From Eustoma russellianum (lineage: Eukaryota > Streptophyta > Magnoliopsida > Gentianales > Gentianaceae): a DNA stretch of 64,000 bases. A program made the translations under genes and the position numbers. The notes under the pieces were generated by a model, which saw only the letters and a list, made by a program, of their open reading frames with translations, was not told where the DNA came from and searched no databases. Within the stretch, counting starts at the first letter, position 1, and each line of letters opens with the position of its first letter. The stretch is taken from contig AP025075.1 of assembly GCA_036186865.1 (NCBI GenBank), forward strand, positions 17,322,019 through 17,386,018, read 5' to 3'. Shown here piece by piece: positions 22,331 through 34,499 of this stretch.

Positions 22331-22561
22331 GGATGATTTTCAAAATAACCTAACATGATTTTAATGTCACAACTTATAACCGATTGTTTATCAAACTTTG
22401 TTTTTAACAGACTTTTGAATAGTACGCTCCCCCTCAACTTATACTCTCCCCCTTAACCTATGCTCAACTTATACCATTTGAAGCTTAGCATGACTTACCA
22501 ACTCAAATCATGTTCTTATTATATCTCCCCCTTTATTTTGCAAATCATGCAAAAGATAGAA
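22331..22561. other. 3' non-coding segment of Copia A
   Basis: Between the pol stop and the polypurine tract. It holds several GGGGGAG-like purine runs on the minus strand and no ORF. Confidence 0.6.
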
Positions 22562-25067
22562 CTACGCAATGGTATCATAAGTCATCATACCTAACTTGGC
22601 TCGTAAGTTTTCAAAAGTGGCTTGATTAAGGGGTTTGGTAAAGATGTCAGCTATTTGATGATCAGTTCTTATATGGTTTATAACTATATCCTCATTTTGA
22701 ACATGATCTCGAAGGAAGTGGTATCGCACCTTAATGTGTTTGGCCTTAGAATGAAGTACTTGATTCCGAGAAAGATTGATTGCACTTGTGCTATCGCAGA
22801 AAATTGGAATCTTATTCATTTTAATGCCAAAATCACTAAGTTGCTGTTTAAGTCAAAGTCGTAGTACATAAACTCAAAGCAATATACTCGGCTTCAGTGG
22901 TAGAAAGAGCTACACTAGCTTGATTTTTAGAAAACCAAGAGATCAAGTTGGTTCCTATGAATTGACGCGTACCGCTAGTGGATTTTCTATCTAATTTGCA
23001 ACCACCATAATCAACATCACTATATGCGTGTAATTCCAACTTAGCGTTTCTATCATACCAAAGTCCTAAGTGAGGTGTGTGTTTAAGATATCTAAAGATC
23101 TTTTTCACCGCATTGTAATGAGATACCTTAGGACAAGATTGAAACCTAGCACACATACACACACTAAAAATGATACCAAGTCTTGATGCAATTAAGTATA
23201 ACAGTGATCCAATCATAGACCTATAGAGTGTGTCATCAAAAGGTTTATCATTTTCATCCTTATCAAGTTTGATGCTAACACTCATGGGGGTAGTTGTAGG
23301 TTTCAACTCTTCAAAACCAAACTTCTTAATCATATCATTGACATACTTAAGTTGGCTAATGTGAATTCCTTAAGGGGTTTGTTTGATTTGAAGGCCTAAG
23401 AAGTAGTTCAATTCACCTACCATTGACATTTCAAATTCTGACTTCATACACTCTTCGAAGTCTTTTACGAAGGCAGGGTTGGTTGAACCAAAGATAATAT
23501 CATCTACATATATTTGAGCTATTAACAAGTCATTATCTTTTCTTCTTAGAAATAATGTGTTGTCTATTGATCCCCTTTGATAATTATTTGCAACAAGAAA
23601 GTTTGCAAATCTATCATACCAAGCTCTTGGAGCTTGTTTCAAACCATATAAAGCTTTCTTAAGCTTATAAACATGGTTAGGATTCTTTGGATCTTCGAAT
23701 CCAGAGGGTTGTTTGACAAACACCTCTTCTTGGATGTATCCATTCAAGAATGCACTCTTGACATCTATTTGGAAGAGTTTAATATTGCTTAGACTTGCAA
23801 TCGCAAGTAACAATCTAATTGCTTCTAGTCGTGCAACGGGTGCAAAGGTTTCTTCATAATCTATTCCTTCTTATTGATTATAACCTTGTGCGACTAGTCT
23901 AGCCTTATTTCTTGTAATTTTTCCTTGTTCATTCATTTTATTCCTAAACACCCATTTCGTTCCTATTATTGACTTTTTTTCGGGTTTAGGTACTAAGTCC
24001 CACACATTGTTCCTTGTGAATTGATTTAATTCCTCATGCATAGCATCTATCCAAGATATATCACCTAAGTCTTCCTTTACATTCTTAGGTTCTAATTGTG
24101 AAATTAAGCTATGTCCTTCAAGTTGACTTATATTTCTACGTGTTCTAACCCCGACATTTGGATCTCCAATGATTAGTTCTCTAGGATGCCACCAATTTCT
24201 AGATTGACTAGGTTCACCCTCATCTTGTTCAAATGTTTCATTAGTATGAACATTATCATATGTAATTTGATCATTAGTTGTATTATCTTCTAATTGCAAA
24301 GTTTCTTCATTTATTTCATCTAAGGGTTCATGCATGTCTTGTTCAGGGGGAGTTGGTTCTAGATGATCAAGTACAGGCTCAAGTAATACATCATCATCAA
24401 ACATATTTTCAACATTATTCTCAGGTTTATGTTGAGTTTTATCATTAACTTCAAAGCATGCATTTTCATTGAATTTTACATGTATGGATTCAATTATCTT
24501 TCTAGATCAGGATTATAACACTTATATGCTCTTGAGTTAGTTGAATACCCAACAAATATGCATTCAATAGACTTTTGTTCAAATTTATCTAGACTATCCT
24601 TAGTGTTCAGCACAAAACATTTACATCCAAATACTTTAAGATAATCTACCTTAGGTTGTCTATTGTTTAGCAATTCATAAGGCGTTTTATTTAATTTCTT
24701 TCTAATAGTAAGCCTATTTATAATATAGCATGCACAACTAACAGCTTCAGCCCATAAATATTTAGGTAATTTATTTTCACAAAGCATTGTCCTAGCAACC
24801 TCTTGAATTGTTCTATTTTTACGTTCAACAACTCCATTGAGTTGTGGTGTTCTAGGTGATGAGAATTCATGTTTAATTCCATGTAGTTCACAAAATTTGA
24901 TTATATCTTTGTTTTTAAATTCTCCACCTCTATCACTTTAAATCCTTTTAACATTTTCTTCGTAAATGTTTTCAAGTTGCTTAATAAGAGTTTCGATTGC
25001 TAATGGAGCATCGTCTTTGTGTATTTAGAACAATGTCCATGTGTAGCGTGAGTAATCATCTACTATA
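22562..25067 (-). pseudogene. Copia A pol: integrase C-part, reverse transcriptase, RNase H
   Basis: From right to left: VDDYSRYTWTLF, SDRGGEFKNKD (catalytic Asp), GVVERKNRT (catalytic Glu) and integrase tail VFGCKCFVLNTKD; then a spacer rich in acidic residues. RT follows with TKWVFRNKMNE, LFQIDVKSAFLNGYIQEEV, KKALYGLKQAPRAWYDRF and the YVDDIIFG active site, then GSLLYLIASR. RNase H has LELHAYSDVDYGGC, STTEAEYIAL and IPIFCDSTSAI, and the end is QIADIFTKPLNQATFENLRAK. Interruptions: a stop before SDRGGEF, a shift after NPDLER, TAA at 23871, a stop near 23370 and a shift near 22848. The first integrase Asp lies in a stretch missing at the border with element C. Confidence 0.88.
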
Positions 25068-25188
25068 TGTTAAGTTATAAATTGTTTTGATGATGAAAAG
25101 ATGTTTTAAATAAGTTAAATTAATGTTTGAGACTTGATGCAAGATGAGAAAATTACACTATGTCAAAAATGGTTGAGATTGGAACTCA

Positions 25189-25552
25189 CTGTCCAACATC
25201 AATCTCTCAGGCTAGGGACATCGATCGATCGATGTCACTTCAGCCTCTGACTTCGATCGATCGATGTCAGTCAGAAAGGTTACTGTCCAACATCGATCTC
25301 TCAACCCAGGGACATCGATCGATCGATGTCACTTCAGTCTCTCGTCAGGGAGACTTCGATCTATCGATGTCAGTCAGAAAGGTTTCTGTCCAACATCGAT
25401 CTCTCAGTCCAGGGGACATCGATCAATCAAAGTGAAATCAGTCTCTCCCAGGGGGACTTCGATCGATCGATGTCAAGCAGTTTCAAAAGCTGCAAAGTTT
25501 CTGGAGGACATCGATCTCTCCCCCAGGCACTTCGATCGATCGATGTCCCCCA
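25189..25552. repeat. GACATCGATCGATCGATGTC palindrome array, Copia C 5' LTR
   Basis: About seven strong sites, including the perfect 20-bp palindrome at 25217-25236 and another at about 25311-25330, interspersed with CATCGATCTCTCAG half-like sites. All frames stay open here because the motif lacks stop codons, which creates false ORFs. Confidence 0.9.
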
Positions 25553-25819
25553 GAATTCAAAATTTTCTGAACGTTGGAACAAAATCCAAGGGAGATTCAT
25601 GGTATTTTCTCTTTCCAATCTTGCTCAAATTTCTTGTGGACTTTAACCCAACATATTACATGCTTCCTTGACTATTGTATCCATGTCTAAGCAATCCTAG
25701 GTTGGCTATTAAGGATCAAATCACTATATAGGGTGGCTCAAGACTATTTGAACATCATCTTGACATTTGGATACCTTGTGAAGACTTGGTGGAGCATCAA
25801 AAACGTGGTGAACTTCATC

Positions 25820-25827
25820 TATAAAAG
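25820..25827 (+). promoter_or_regulatory. TATA box in Copia C 5' LTR
   Basis: TATAAAAG in CATCTATAAAAGG, about 270 bp downstream of the palindrome array; the same motif is at 34492-34499 in the other LTR. Confidence 0.65.
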
Positions 25828-26475
25828 GAAGAGTCTTGGATGAGGCAAATACACACTTTCAACATCATCTAGCTTCATTATTCATTGTTGTATAGTTCTC
25901 TCATGTTTGTAAATTTGCTTAAAGCTTGTTAAGCTTTTATTTTCTCTTCATTATTGTATATTCAGAGATAGAGAGTCAAGCACAAGAGGAACCATAAATA
26001 TTTGATCTCTTGCTTGTGCTTAGACTAGTGAGAAAGTGTGAATCTTACTATACTTCTTCAACCCACTGTGAGAAAGTTCTTGAGGGAACTTTGTTGAAGT
26101 TGTGAGATAACAAGAATTAGTTCTTGCTAAGAGCTATAGTTGCTGTAGTTGCACAAGTGTGTTTTGTGCAAGAAGTTGCTGTTGTTGTTGCTTACACTAA
26201 GGTATTAGTATAAGTGTTGCTGTGGTTGTTCTTATTGTCTTTAATAAGAAGAGTAGTTGTTGAAAATCCACTTTGGCAACAAAGTGGTAGTGGAGTAGAA
26301 TCATTTACGGTTCGAACCACTCTATATCCGGTGTACTCATTCATTGCTTCTCATCTTCCATTCTTACTCTGATTTTGACTTTCTTTTTGAGTTGAGTCAC
26401 ACAAGAAAAATTCCGCAAAAGTGCCAAACACTCTATTCACCCCCCCCCTCTAAAGTGTGTTTTGGACCTAACAAT

Positions 26476-26487
26476 TGGTATCAGAGC
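26476..26487 (+). other. Primer binding site of Copia C (initiator Met tRNA)
   Basis: TGGTATCAGAGC two bases after the LTR end. Confidence 0.92.
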
Positions 26488-26536
26488 CGAACCTTGATTT
26501 CTTGGCCTATCTTTGCAAGTAGCAAGGTTAAAGATC

Positions 26537-28249
26537 ATGGCAATGACAACCTCAACCTCAACCTCTTCATCTCACACTTCATCTCCTAAGCCTACTGCAC
26601 TATTTTCTGGATCAAACACTAAAGCACCTATGTTTGATGCCCAAAATTATTCTTTGTGGAAATTTCGAATGATCAATCATTTGAAAGGCTGTGGATTTGA
26701 TATATGGAGAGCCGTTATCAAAGGAATTGAAGTTCCTATGATTACCAACTCAAAAGGAGAATCAATGTTCAAAGATGAGGATGACTACACCGATGAAGAG
26801 AAGATAAAATTTGCCATAAATGGCAAAGCATTCGATATTCTCTCAAGTGCTCTTACCACCACCAAGCTCATAAGGCTTCAAGGTCTTGAAACAGCTCATG
26901 AAGCATGGAAAAAGCTTGAAATGATACACGAAGGAACTGAGCAAGTAAGAATGGCCAAAAGACTCATGTTCATGAAGGAGTATGAGATGTTCGGAATGAA
27001 GAGCGGTGAGAAGATTGAGGAGACAATCGATCAATTCACACGAATAGTGAATCAACTCTCCATGGTGGAAAAGAAAATCTCAAATGAAGACCTTGTCTCA
27101 AAACTCCTCAACTCCTTGCCAAGAGAATGGACACTTAAAGTCACCGCCATCACCGAATAAAAGAATCTCAAGACTCTTACCCTTGATGAGCTATCCGATA
27201 ATCTTCTTACTCATGAAATTCTTATTGATGAACAAAATAGGATGAACCCTATCAAGCCCACACAAACATCACACAAAGGATTGGTGGTAGAGCCCGATGA
27301 ATCAGATGAGGAAGTTGCCCTTCTAGTAAGAAAATTTAGAAGAATGGCAACTAGAAACAAAGCTCAAGCAAGAAAGTTTTTCAAAAGACCACCTAAAGAA
27401 AAGGAAGCAAGTGAAAATTGCTATAGATGTGGTCGACCTGGTCACTTCATTGCCGATTGCCATGTAAAAGAGCCGCAAAAACAAGAGAAGAAGGTCTTTC
27501 CTCAAAAGAAGAAAGCCCTCAATGCGGAGGTAACCACGTGGGATGATCTCCTTTTGGAATCGGAAGGAGAAGAGAGTGAAGATCAAGGTGTTGGACTTGT
27601 TGCAATAGTTGACAATCCAAAGATTCAACATACTTGTCTTATGGCAATTGAAGATGATCTTGAGGTAAATCCTAATCCGTCTAATTTACAAGATGAAATA
27701 GGAGATTTGCAAGATGACTTTGAAAAACTGAACTTAAAGTATAAACATTTGAAGAAAGAGTTTAAGAAGTGCATTTTAGAAAATAAGAACTTGCATGATG
27801 AGAATATTTTGATTTTTCAAGAGCATGACATTATACTCACCATGCATAAAACCGTAGCTCTTGAAAATGCAGAAATTAGAAAAGAATGTGAGAAACTAAG
27901 GTTAGACTTGCAAAAACTAACTACTGGTAAAAATAATCTAGACAAACTACTTGGAAACCAAAGAATTGGAAATGATAAATCCGGTTTAGGATTCAATACA
28001 TCACATTCTTCCATTAAGCCTAAGTCATTAAAGAAAAAGACAAATAAGAGAAAAATACAAGATAACCCATCATCTTCTAAACCAAGGCATATACCCACTT
28101 ATTTTCATTGCAACAAAGTAGGACATGTGAAGAATGAATGTAGAGCTAGATTTGGAGGCATGTATGTTTGGAAGCCTAAGGGTCGACAAAGTAACCCTAA
28201 AGGACCCAACCATCAAGGGTACCAATACATAAATCTTTTGGTTTTGTAG
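26537..28249 (+). pseudogene. Copia C Gag
   Basis: I take ATG at 26537 (MAMTTSTSTS) as the start; it is the first ATG after the primer site in the gag frame. The UBN2-type gag core is clear (MFDAQNYSLWKFRMINHLKG, AHEAWKKLEMIHEGT, RMAKRLMFMKEYEMF, DLVSKLLNSLPREW). It is followed after a stop by the rest of Gag: CCHC knuckle CYRCGRPGHFIADC, an acidic linker, a long coiled-coil stretch (about 27700-27960), and a second knuckle-like FHCNKVGHVKNEC that lacks its first Cys. The one in-frame stop is TAA at 27158-27160; reading resumes in the same frame at KNLKTLTLDEL. Gag would package element RNA. Confidence 0.88.
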
Positions 28250-31200
28250 GCTCTCAAGATAAATGGAGTAGCCAAAGAAGAAGGAACCAAATGGCTTATG
28301 TACAGCGGATGTTCAACGCATATGACCGGAGACAAAACGTTATTCACCAAGCTCAAGCTCCAAGTTGTGGAACGGTGCATTTTGGCAATGGGAGAGCCAA
28401 AATCCTTGGACATGGAGAAATTGGTAACTCTTCTTTTACTATTAATAATATACTATATGTATAAGGGCTTAAGTATAATTTGATAAGTGTTAGCCAACTA
28501 TGTGATGCTAATTTTCAAGTTGAATTTGTGAAAAGAAAATGTGTTGTGAAAAAGAACGATAAGATTTTTTTTGAGGCTATACGTAAAAATGATGTTTACA
28601 AATTTAGCACACATGATTTGATATCACAAAATGTTTCTTGCCTAGTTGCCAAAAATGATTTGGCTCAACTATGGCATAGACGACTTGGACACATTAGTTT
28701 TGAAAATTTCAAAGAGATTTGCAAAAATGAAAAAGTCCAAGGTCTTCCAAAATTAAATTTCGAAAACCATGGCTTATGTGACACTTGTCAAAAGGCAAAG
28801 CTTGTTAAAACAAGCTTCAAGCCCAAAAGTGAAATCTCCACCACCAAACCTCTACAATTACTTCATATGGATTTGTATGGGGATATTGGTACGACAAGTC
28901 TAAGTGGAAAATATTACACTTTGTAGTGGTGCATGACTTCTCTAGGTATACTTGGGTAATGTTCTTAGCTAAAAAGAATGATGCATGCCAAGAATTTGTA
29001 AAGCTTTGTAGGAGATTAGAAAATCAAAGAGAAGACACAATTAAAGAAACTAAAAGTGATAGAGGTGGTGAGTTTGATGGAGTATTTCAAGAATTTTGTG
29101 TATCCAAAGGATATGGACACAATTTCTCGGCTCCAAGAACTCCTCAACAAAATGGTGTTGCGGAAAAAAAATAGAACACTCCAAGAAATGAGTAGAACCA
29201 TGCTAAACGAATTTGAGCTACCTAAATATTTTTGGGCCGAAGCGATAAACACCGCTTGTCATGTGATTAATAGAGTTTATTTGCGACCATTTCTCAAAAC
29301 GACTCCTTATGAGCTTTGGAAAGATAGAGTACCAAATATTGGTTATTTCAAGGTATTTGGTCGTAAGTGCTTTATACTTAACACCAAAGATAACTTGGAT
29401 AAACTCGACTTCAAAGCGAATGAAGGAATCTTCATGGGTTAAGCTCAAAATAGCAAGGCATTTAGAGTATATAATAAAAGGAGAATGAAAGTTGAAGAAT
29501 CAATTCATTTAAAGTTTAGTGAACTCATTGAGGATGAACCAAATAGTTATGATGATGATGATGAAATAATTGAAGTCTCATACAGAGAAATTTGAGAATC
29601 CAAAAGGTAATATTGTTATTGATCTTAGGATTGATCCCTTTGAACCTAAGGTTGAAGATGAAGAAGTAGGAGGAGATACCTCAAATTTACAGGATTCATA
29701 TAAGTATAGGAAAGATCACCCTAAAGAGTTAATATTAGGTGAAACTAGTCAAGGCATAATGACTAAGAGAAAATTCAATGAAAATGCCTTCATTTCACAA
29801 GTCGAGCCTAAAAATATAAAGAAAGCAATAAATGATGAAGATTGGGTATTAGCCATGCAAGAAGAATTAAATCAATTTGAAAGGAGTGATGTTTAGGAAT
29901 TAGTTGCTAAACCTAGTGATCATCCCATAATTGACACTAAATGGGTATTTAGAAACAAAATGGATGATAAAGGAAACATCACTAGAAACAAGGCTAGGTT
30001 AGTAGCTCAAGGATATAGGCAAGAGGAAGGCATAGACTATGATGAGACCTTTGCTCCTGTAGCAAGGTTAGAAGCTGTTAGGATGCTATTAGCATATGCA
30101 TGCTATAAGGATTTCAAACTATATCAAATGGATGTGAAATCCGCATTCTTGAATGGAATATTTCAAGAAGAGGTGTATGTGGCTCAACCTCCAGGGTTTG
30201 AAAATCATGATTATCCAAATCATGTATTTAAACTCAAAAAGGCCCTTTATGGACTTAAACAAGCTCCTAAGGCATGGTATGATAGGTTAAGTAACTTCCT
30301 ACTTGAAAATGAGTTTTCAAGAGGAAAAGTCGACATTACTCTTTTTATTAAAGAACAAGGAAACCATCAATTGCTTGTTCAAATTTATATGGATGATATT
30401 ATATTTGGCTACTAATGATTCTCTTTATGAGAATTTAGCAAAATTAATGGAAGGAGAATTTGAAATGAGCATGATAGGTGAACTCAACTACTTTCTTGGT
30501 CTTCAAATCAAGCAAACTCAAGATAGGGTGTACATATGTCAAACGAAGTATACAAAGGATTTGCTCAAGAAGTACAAATTCGAGGATGGAAGAAGTGTGA
30601 GCACTCCAATGAGCACAAGTACAAAGCTTGACGAAGATGAAAAAGGAAAGCCGGTTGAGGTATCCAAATGTAGGGGTATGATTGGTAGTTTACTTTATTT
30701 AACCGCTAGTAGGCCGGATATTTTGCATGCTGTGTGCTTATGTGCTAGATTTCAAAGTATGCCTAAGGGATCGCATTTAGTTGCTAGTAAATGTATCTTT
30801 AGGTATTTGAAAGGAACCTTGAACTTTGGATTGTTTTATCCCAAAAATGGTTGTTTTGATTTAAGAGTGTATAGTGACTCCGACTATGCCGGAAATCTTG
30901 TTGATAGAAAAAGCATCTCTGGGACATGCCAATTCCTTGGAGATTGCTTAGTTTCTTGGTTCTCCAAGAAACAAAATAGTGTGTCACCTTCAACGACGGA
31001 ATCCGAGTATGTATCGGCCGCTTCGTGTTGTGCACAACTACTTTGGATGATCAACACCTTGAAAGATTACAATGTTAAGTTCGATAAAGTTCCCATCCTA
31101 TGTGACAACACATCAACCATAAGTATAGCACAAAACCCGGTTCATCATAGTAGGACAAAACACATTGAAGTAAGGCATCACTTCATAAGAGATTGCATTC

Positions 31201-31313
31201 AAAAAGGATTTGTTCCAACAAACGACCAACTAGTGGATATCTTTACTAAATCCCTTCCCACCGAGACATTCGAATCTATTAGAGCAAGATTAGGTATGAT
31301 AAACATTGGCTAG
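28250..31313 (+). pseudogene. Copia C Pol: protease, integrase, reverse transcriptase, RNase H
   Basis: In order: a protease site reading WLMYSGCSTHMTGD, where the catalytic Asp of DSG is Tyr; an integrase HHCC domain (LWHRRLGHISF ... LCDTCQKAK); the core with Asp in LLHMDLYGD, Asp in SDRGGEF and Glu in GVAEKK; tail VFGRKCFILNTKD. RT has NKARLVAQGYRQEEGIDYDETFAP, YQMDVKSAFLNGIFQEEV, KALYGLKQAPKAWYDRL and active site YMDDIIFG. RNase H has LRVYSDSDYAGN, TTESEYVSAASC and VPILCDNTSTI, and the end is VDIFTKSLPTETFESIRARL. Shifts near 28480, 28922, 29168 and 30413, and stops at 29440 and 29895, disable it. Confidence 0.9.
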
Positions 31314-31703
31314 AGGGTAAAAATAGTCAAAAAGGCTGATTTCAGAAGACATTGATCGATCCATGTGGCAGTCTGAGAGACTGTGTCAAACAAGACATCG
31401 ATCGATCTATGTCCAGGACATCGATCGATCAAAGTCCCAGAGATCGATCGATCGATGTCAACAGGACAGGTCATTAAAACCTGCAATTCCTCTTTTCCTC
31501 TTCACTTTCCTCTTCCTCCCAAACGCAATCCCTAACCTCCACTCTGCAGAAACCAAAAAATTGGTCCCAAAGAACGTCAAATCTCTCTGCTACACTCAAA
31601 ATCCTTACCAAAATCTCCATCTTTTTACAAATCCAACCTTATTCTTCAAAATCGTCTCATTTCCATCTCTATTTTCTACAAAATCCGAACCCTAACCCAT
31701 CAA
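31314..31703. other. Spacer with a palindrome cluster before the third ORF of Copia C
   Basis: From about 31348 to 31460 it holds ACATCGATCGATCTATGTCC, ACATCGATCGATCAAAGTCC and AGATCGATCGATCGATGTCA, the same motif as in the LTRs. The rest is a C- and T-rich leader before the ATG at 31704. Confidence 0.75.
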
Positions 31704-33136
31704 ATGACACCAAGAACAAAAAACCCTGCAAAAAGACAAAGAACCTCTGAGGAAGAAGCTATTGCGCTTCAACAATCCAATTGTCAAGTGCCAATGGGGT
31801 CTAGGACGCACGGGTTGAGGAAGAAGGCAATTTCCTCTCATGGGACTATGTTAAATGAGACAAGGAGTAGGCTAACCATCAATAATTTTCTATGGCTCAA
31901 ATCCGGGGAATACAAAGATGCTTTGAAAGAGCCTACGGGAACAGGTAAATTCGCCTACATTACACTTAGAGCCCAATTACTGTTTAATGAATGGGAGCAA
32001 AAGAAGAGGGCTACCATTCCATTTAAATTGCTCAAAATTGAGGATATTTTGAGAAATGAGGAATTAAAACCAATCATTGATTGGTTTAATGTTCAAAAAT
32101 GGAGACCTGTTTGGGAGGTCTCAAAGATGACCAACATGTCCACCTGATACACTAGGATGTTTTATGCCAATATGTGGGTAGACTATAGACATGGGGTGCC
32201 TTATGCTTTGAATACAATTGTAGAAGGTCAATTGTTGATGTTTACATCTAAGACGATTAATGAGTTACTTGAAGTTCCTGATGAGGGTTTGGAGGATTTT
32301 GACCCCTGGAGGTGGGACACTTATAAATATCAAATTTCTGAGGATGAGCTAAAGACATTTCTTGGATTTCACCCCTCCAAAAATACAAATGATATGTCTT
32401 TGGTTTATAGAGTCTTGCTTGCCATTGTGACTTTTTGTGTAAATGCAAAGTCGGCTAAACTCCCGAGCAATTTAGATTTCTACGTTACTTATCGTATTGC
32501 TATGAAGGAGACTGTAAATTTTGGGGAAATTGTGTTTGCAAACATGTTGGAAGCCGCCACCAAGAAATCAAAAGCGCTTCCATATAGCAATCTCATATAT
32601 AGATTGCTTAAAGAGGCTAATATGGAGTTGAATGACGAATACACGGATCAAATAAAAAACTACTACACAAAAGCAAACATTCAACAAATCCATCAGTCCC
32701 GGAAAGAGGCACAAAAGCGGGGTGGCCAACAAGAACAAGAAGAGGACGAACCCGAAGATCCCATTCCTCCCCTATCACCCACTGAACCTCCCACAGCACC
32801 CTCTTCTCATCCATCACCACAACCACCCCCACAACAAACCTCCACCTCCCAAAAGGACAAAGGAAAAGCCCCAATGGCGGAAGGTAGTGGTTCTGATGAA
32901 GAATTCGATGTTGAGGCTAAAATTAACGAAATCCAACATACTCTTGGTCAATGGTGAGAAGACTTGACAAAGGAGGCTGTACGCATTGATGACTTGGAAA
33001 AGAAAAACACAAGTCTCACAATTCGGGTCAAAACTTTAGAAACGGAGCTAAACGTGCAAAAGACCAAGTACCAAAAGCTGAAAACAAAGCTCAAGGAGGC
33101 CCTCTTCGGATTGTGTTTCTCTTCCGATGAAGAGTA
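31704..33136 (+). pseudogene. Third ORF of Copia C (envelope-position / plant transposon protein-like)
   Basis: One frame of 477 codons from ATG 31704 (MTPRTKNPAKRQRTSEEEA) to TAG at 33134-33136, broken by TGA at 32145 and at 32955. The middle part (MFYANMW, GQLLMFTSKTINELLEVPDE, RVLLAIVTFCVNAKSAKLP, YRIAMKETVNFGEIVFANM) resembles the putative plant transposon protein domain found in third ORFs of plant LTR elements. After it come a proline-rich linker (PPLSPTEPPTAPSSHPSPQP), an acidic patch, and a C-terminal coiled coil (LEKKNTSLTIRVKTLETEL). I see no signal peptide or clear membrane helix, so the envelope name reflects position, not a shown function. Confidence 0.7.
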
Positions 33137-33724
33137 GTTCTTTATGGTTCCCCATTCCCTCGTAGCTATGGAGTAGTTTTGCAAGTTTGAGTTTACCTAT
33201 GTATCTTAAAACTTGATATTTCTTAATGATATTTATCCTTCATTTTAGTGTCTCTTATTTTTGATGTTTTCAAAAAGGGGGAGAAGTTGATGCTAATGGT
33301 TTATGTTCTTCATATGTCTTGATATGTTGGTTTGGTATAGTTTTGGCATATCATGGTTTAGCATGTTTGTTGTATTAAGCTAGCTATATTGTCTTAAGTT
33401 GGTAGTATGCATTGAGAAGTTGGATTTGACATGACATAGCATGAAGTTTCTTGACATGTTTGTGTAAAAGGATTGATAGTCATTGCTTACTTTGTGATGA
33501 TATCTTATACATTGAAAGGATGAAAATGTGAAAATTGATGCATGGGTTGAGGGGGAGCATTTTGGTATTGATATCACATCTTAGGTAGATTGCATATTGA
33601 AAAGAAATTTTTGATGTGTTCATATGATGAGGGAGCATGAACTAAGGGGGAGTTGTAAAATATCAAGTTTAGTTGAAAATGTATTATGTAAAAACATCTT
33701 TTGAATCATGGTTTTGAAATCATC
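33137..33724. other. 3' non-coding segment of Copia C
   Basis: AT-rich, with repeated GGGGGAG-like phrases (for example near 33271, 33551 and 33644) leading up to the polypurine tract. No protein is recognised. Confidence 0.6.
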
Positions 33725-33737
33725 AAAAAGGGGGAGA
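33725..33737 (+). other. Polypurine tract of Copia C
   Basis: AAAAAGGGGGAGA just before TGTTAAG of the 3' LTR. Confidence 0.88.
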
Positions 33738-33858
33738 TTGTTAAGTTATAAATTGTTTTGATGATGAAAAGATGTTTTAAATAAGTTAAATTAATGTTTG
33801 AGACTTGATGCAAGATGAGAAAATTACACTATGTCAAAAATGGTTGAGATTGGAACTC

Positions 33859-34224
33859 ACTGTCCAACATCGATCTCTCAGGCTAGGGACATCGATCGAT
33901 CAATGTCACTTCAGCCTCTGACTCCGATCGATCGATGTCAGTCAGAAAGGTTACTGTCCAACATCGATCTCTCAACCCAGGGACATCGATCGATTGATGT
34001 CACTTCAGTCTCTCCTCAGGGAGACTTCGATCGATCGATGTCAGTCAGAAAGGTTTCTGTCTAACATCGATCTCTCAGTCCAGGGGATATCGATCGATCG
34101 AAGTGACATCAGTCTCTCCCAGGAGGACTTCGATCGATCGATGTCAAGCAGTTTCAAAAACTGCAAAGTTTCTAGAGGACATCGGTCTCTCCCTCGGGCA
34201 CTTCGATCGATCGATGTCCCCCAG
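33859..34224. repeat. Palindrome array, Copia C 3' LTR
   Basis: Same order and spacing of CATCGATCGATCGATG sites as in the 5' LTR, with a few single-base changes that break some palindromes (for example GATCAATGTC near 33897). Confidence 0.88.
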
Positions 34225-34491
34225 AATTCAAAATTTTTGGAACGTTGGAACAAAATCCAAGGGAGATTCATGGTATTTTCTCTTTCCAATCTTGCTCAAA
34301 TTTCTTGTAGACTTTAACCCAACATATTACATGCTTCCTTGACTATTGTATCCATGTCTAAGCAATCCTAGATTGGCTATTAAGGATCAAAATCACTACA
34401 TAGGGTGGCTCAAGACTATTTGAACATCATCTTGACATTTGGATACCTTGTGAAGACTTGGTGGAGCTTCCAAAACATGGTGAACTTCATC

Positions 34492-34499
34492 TATAAAAG
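34492..34499 (+). promoter_or_regulatory. TATA box in Copia C 3' LTR
   Basis: TATAAAAG, equivalent to 25820-25827. Confidence 0.6.

Larger units (their letters stand above)
25068..26473 (+). repeat. 5' LTR of Copia C
   Basis: Begins TGTTAAG, ends CCTAACA, followed by the primer site. It contains a palindrome array (25189-25552), a TATA box at 25820 and a C-rich motif near its end. Confidence 0.92.

Noticed and set aside
25160..25671. Several overlapping open frames of 60-135 aa rich in DIDRSMS (also at 33831-34342 and 21903-22196)
   Set aside because: They come from the palindrome arrays, whose CGATCGATCG core lacks stop codons in all frames; they lie in LTR U3 regions on both strands.
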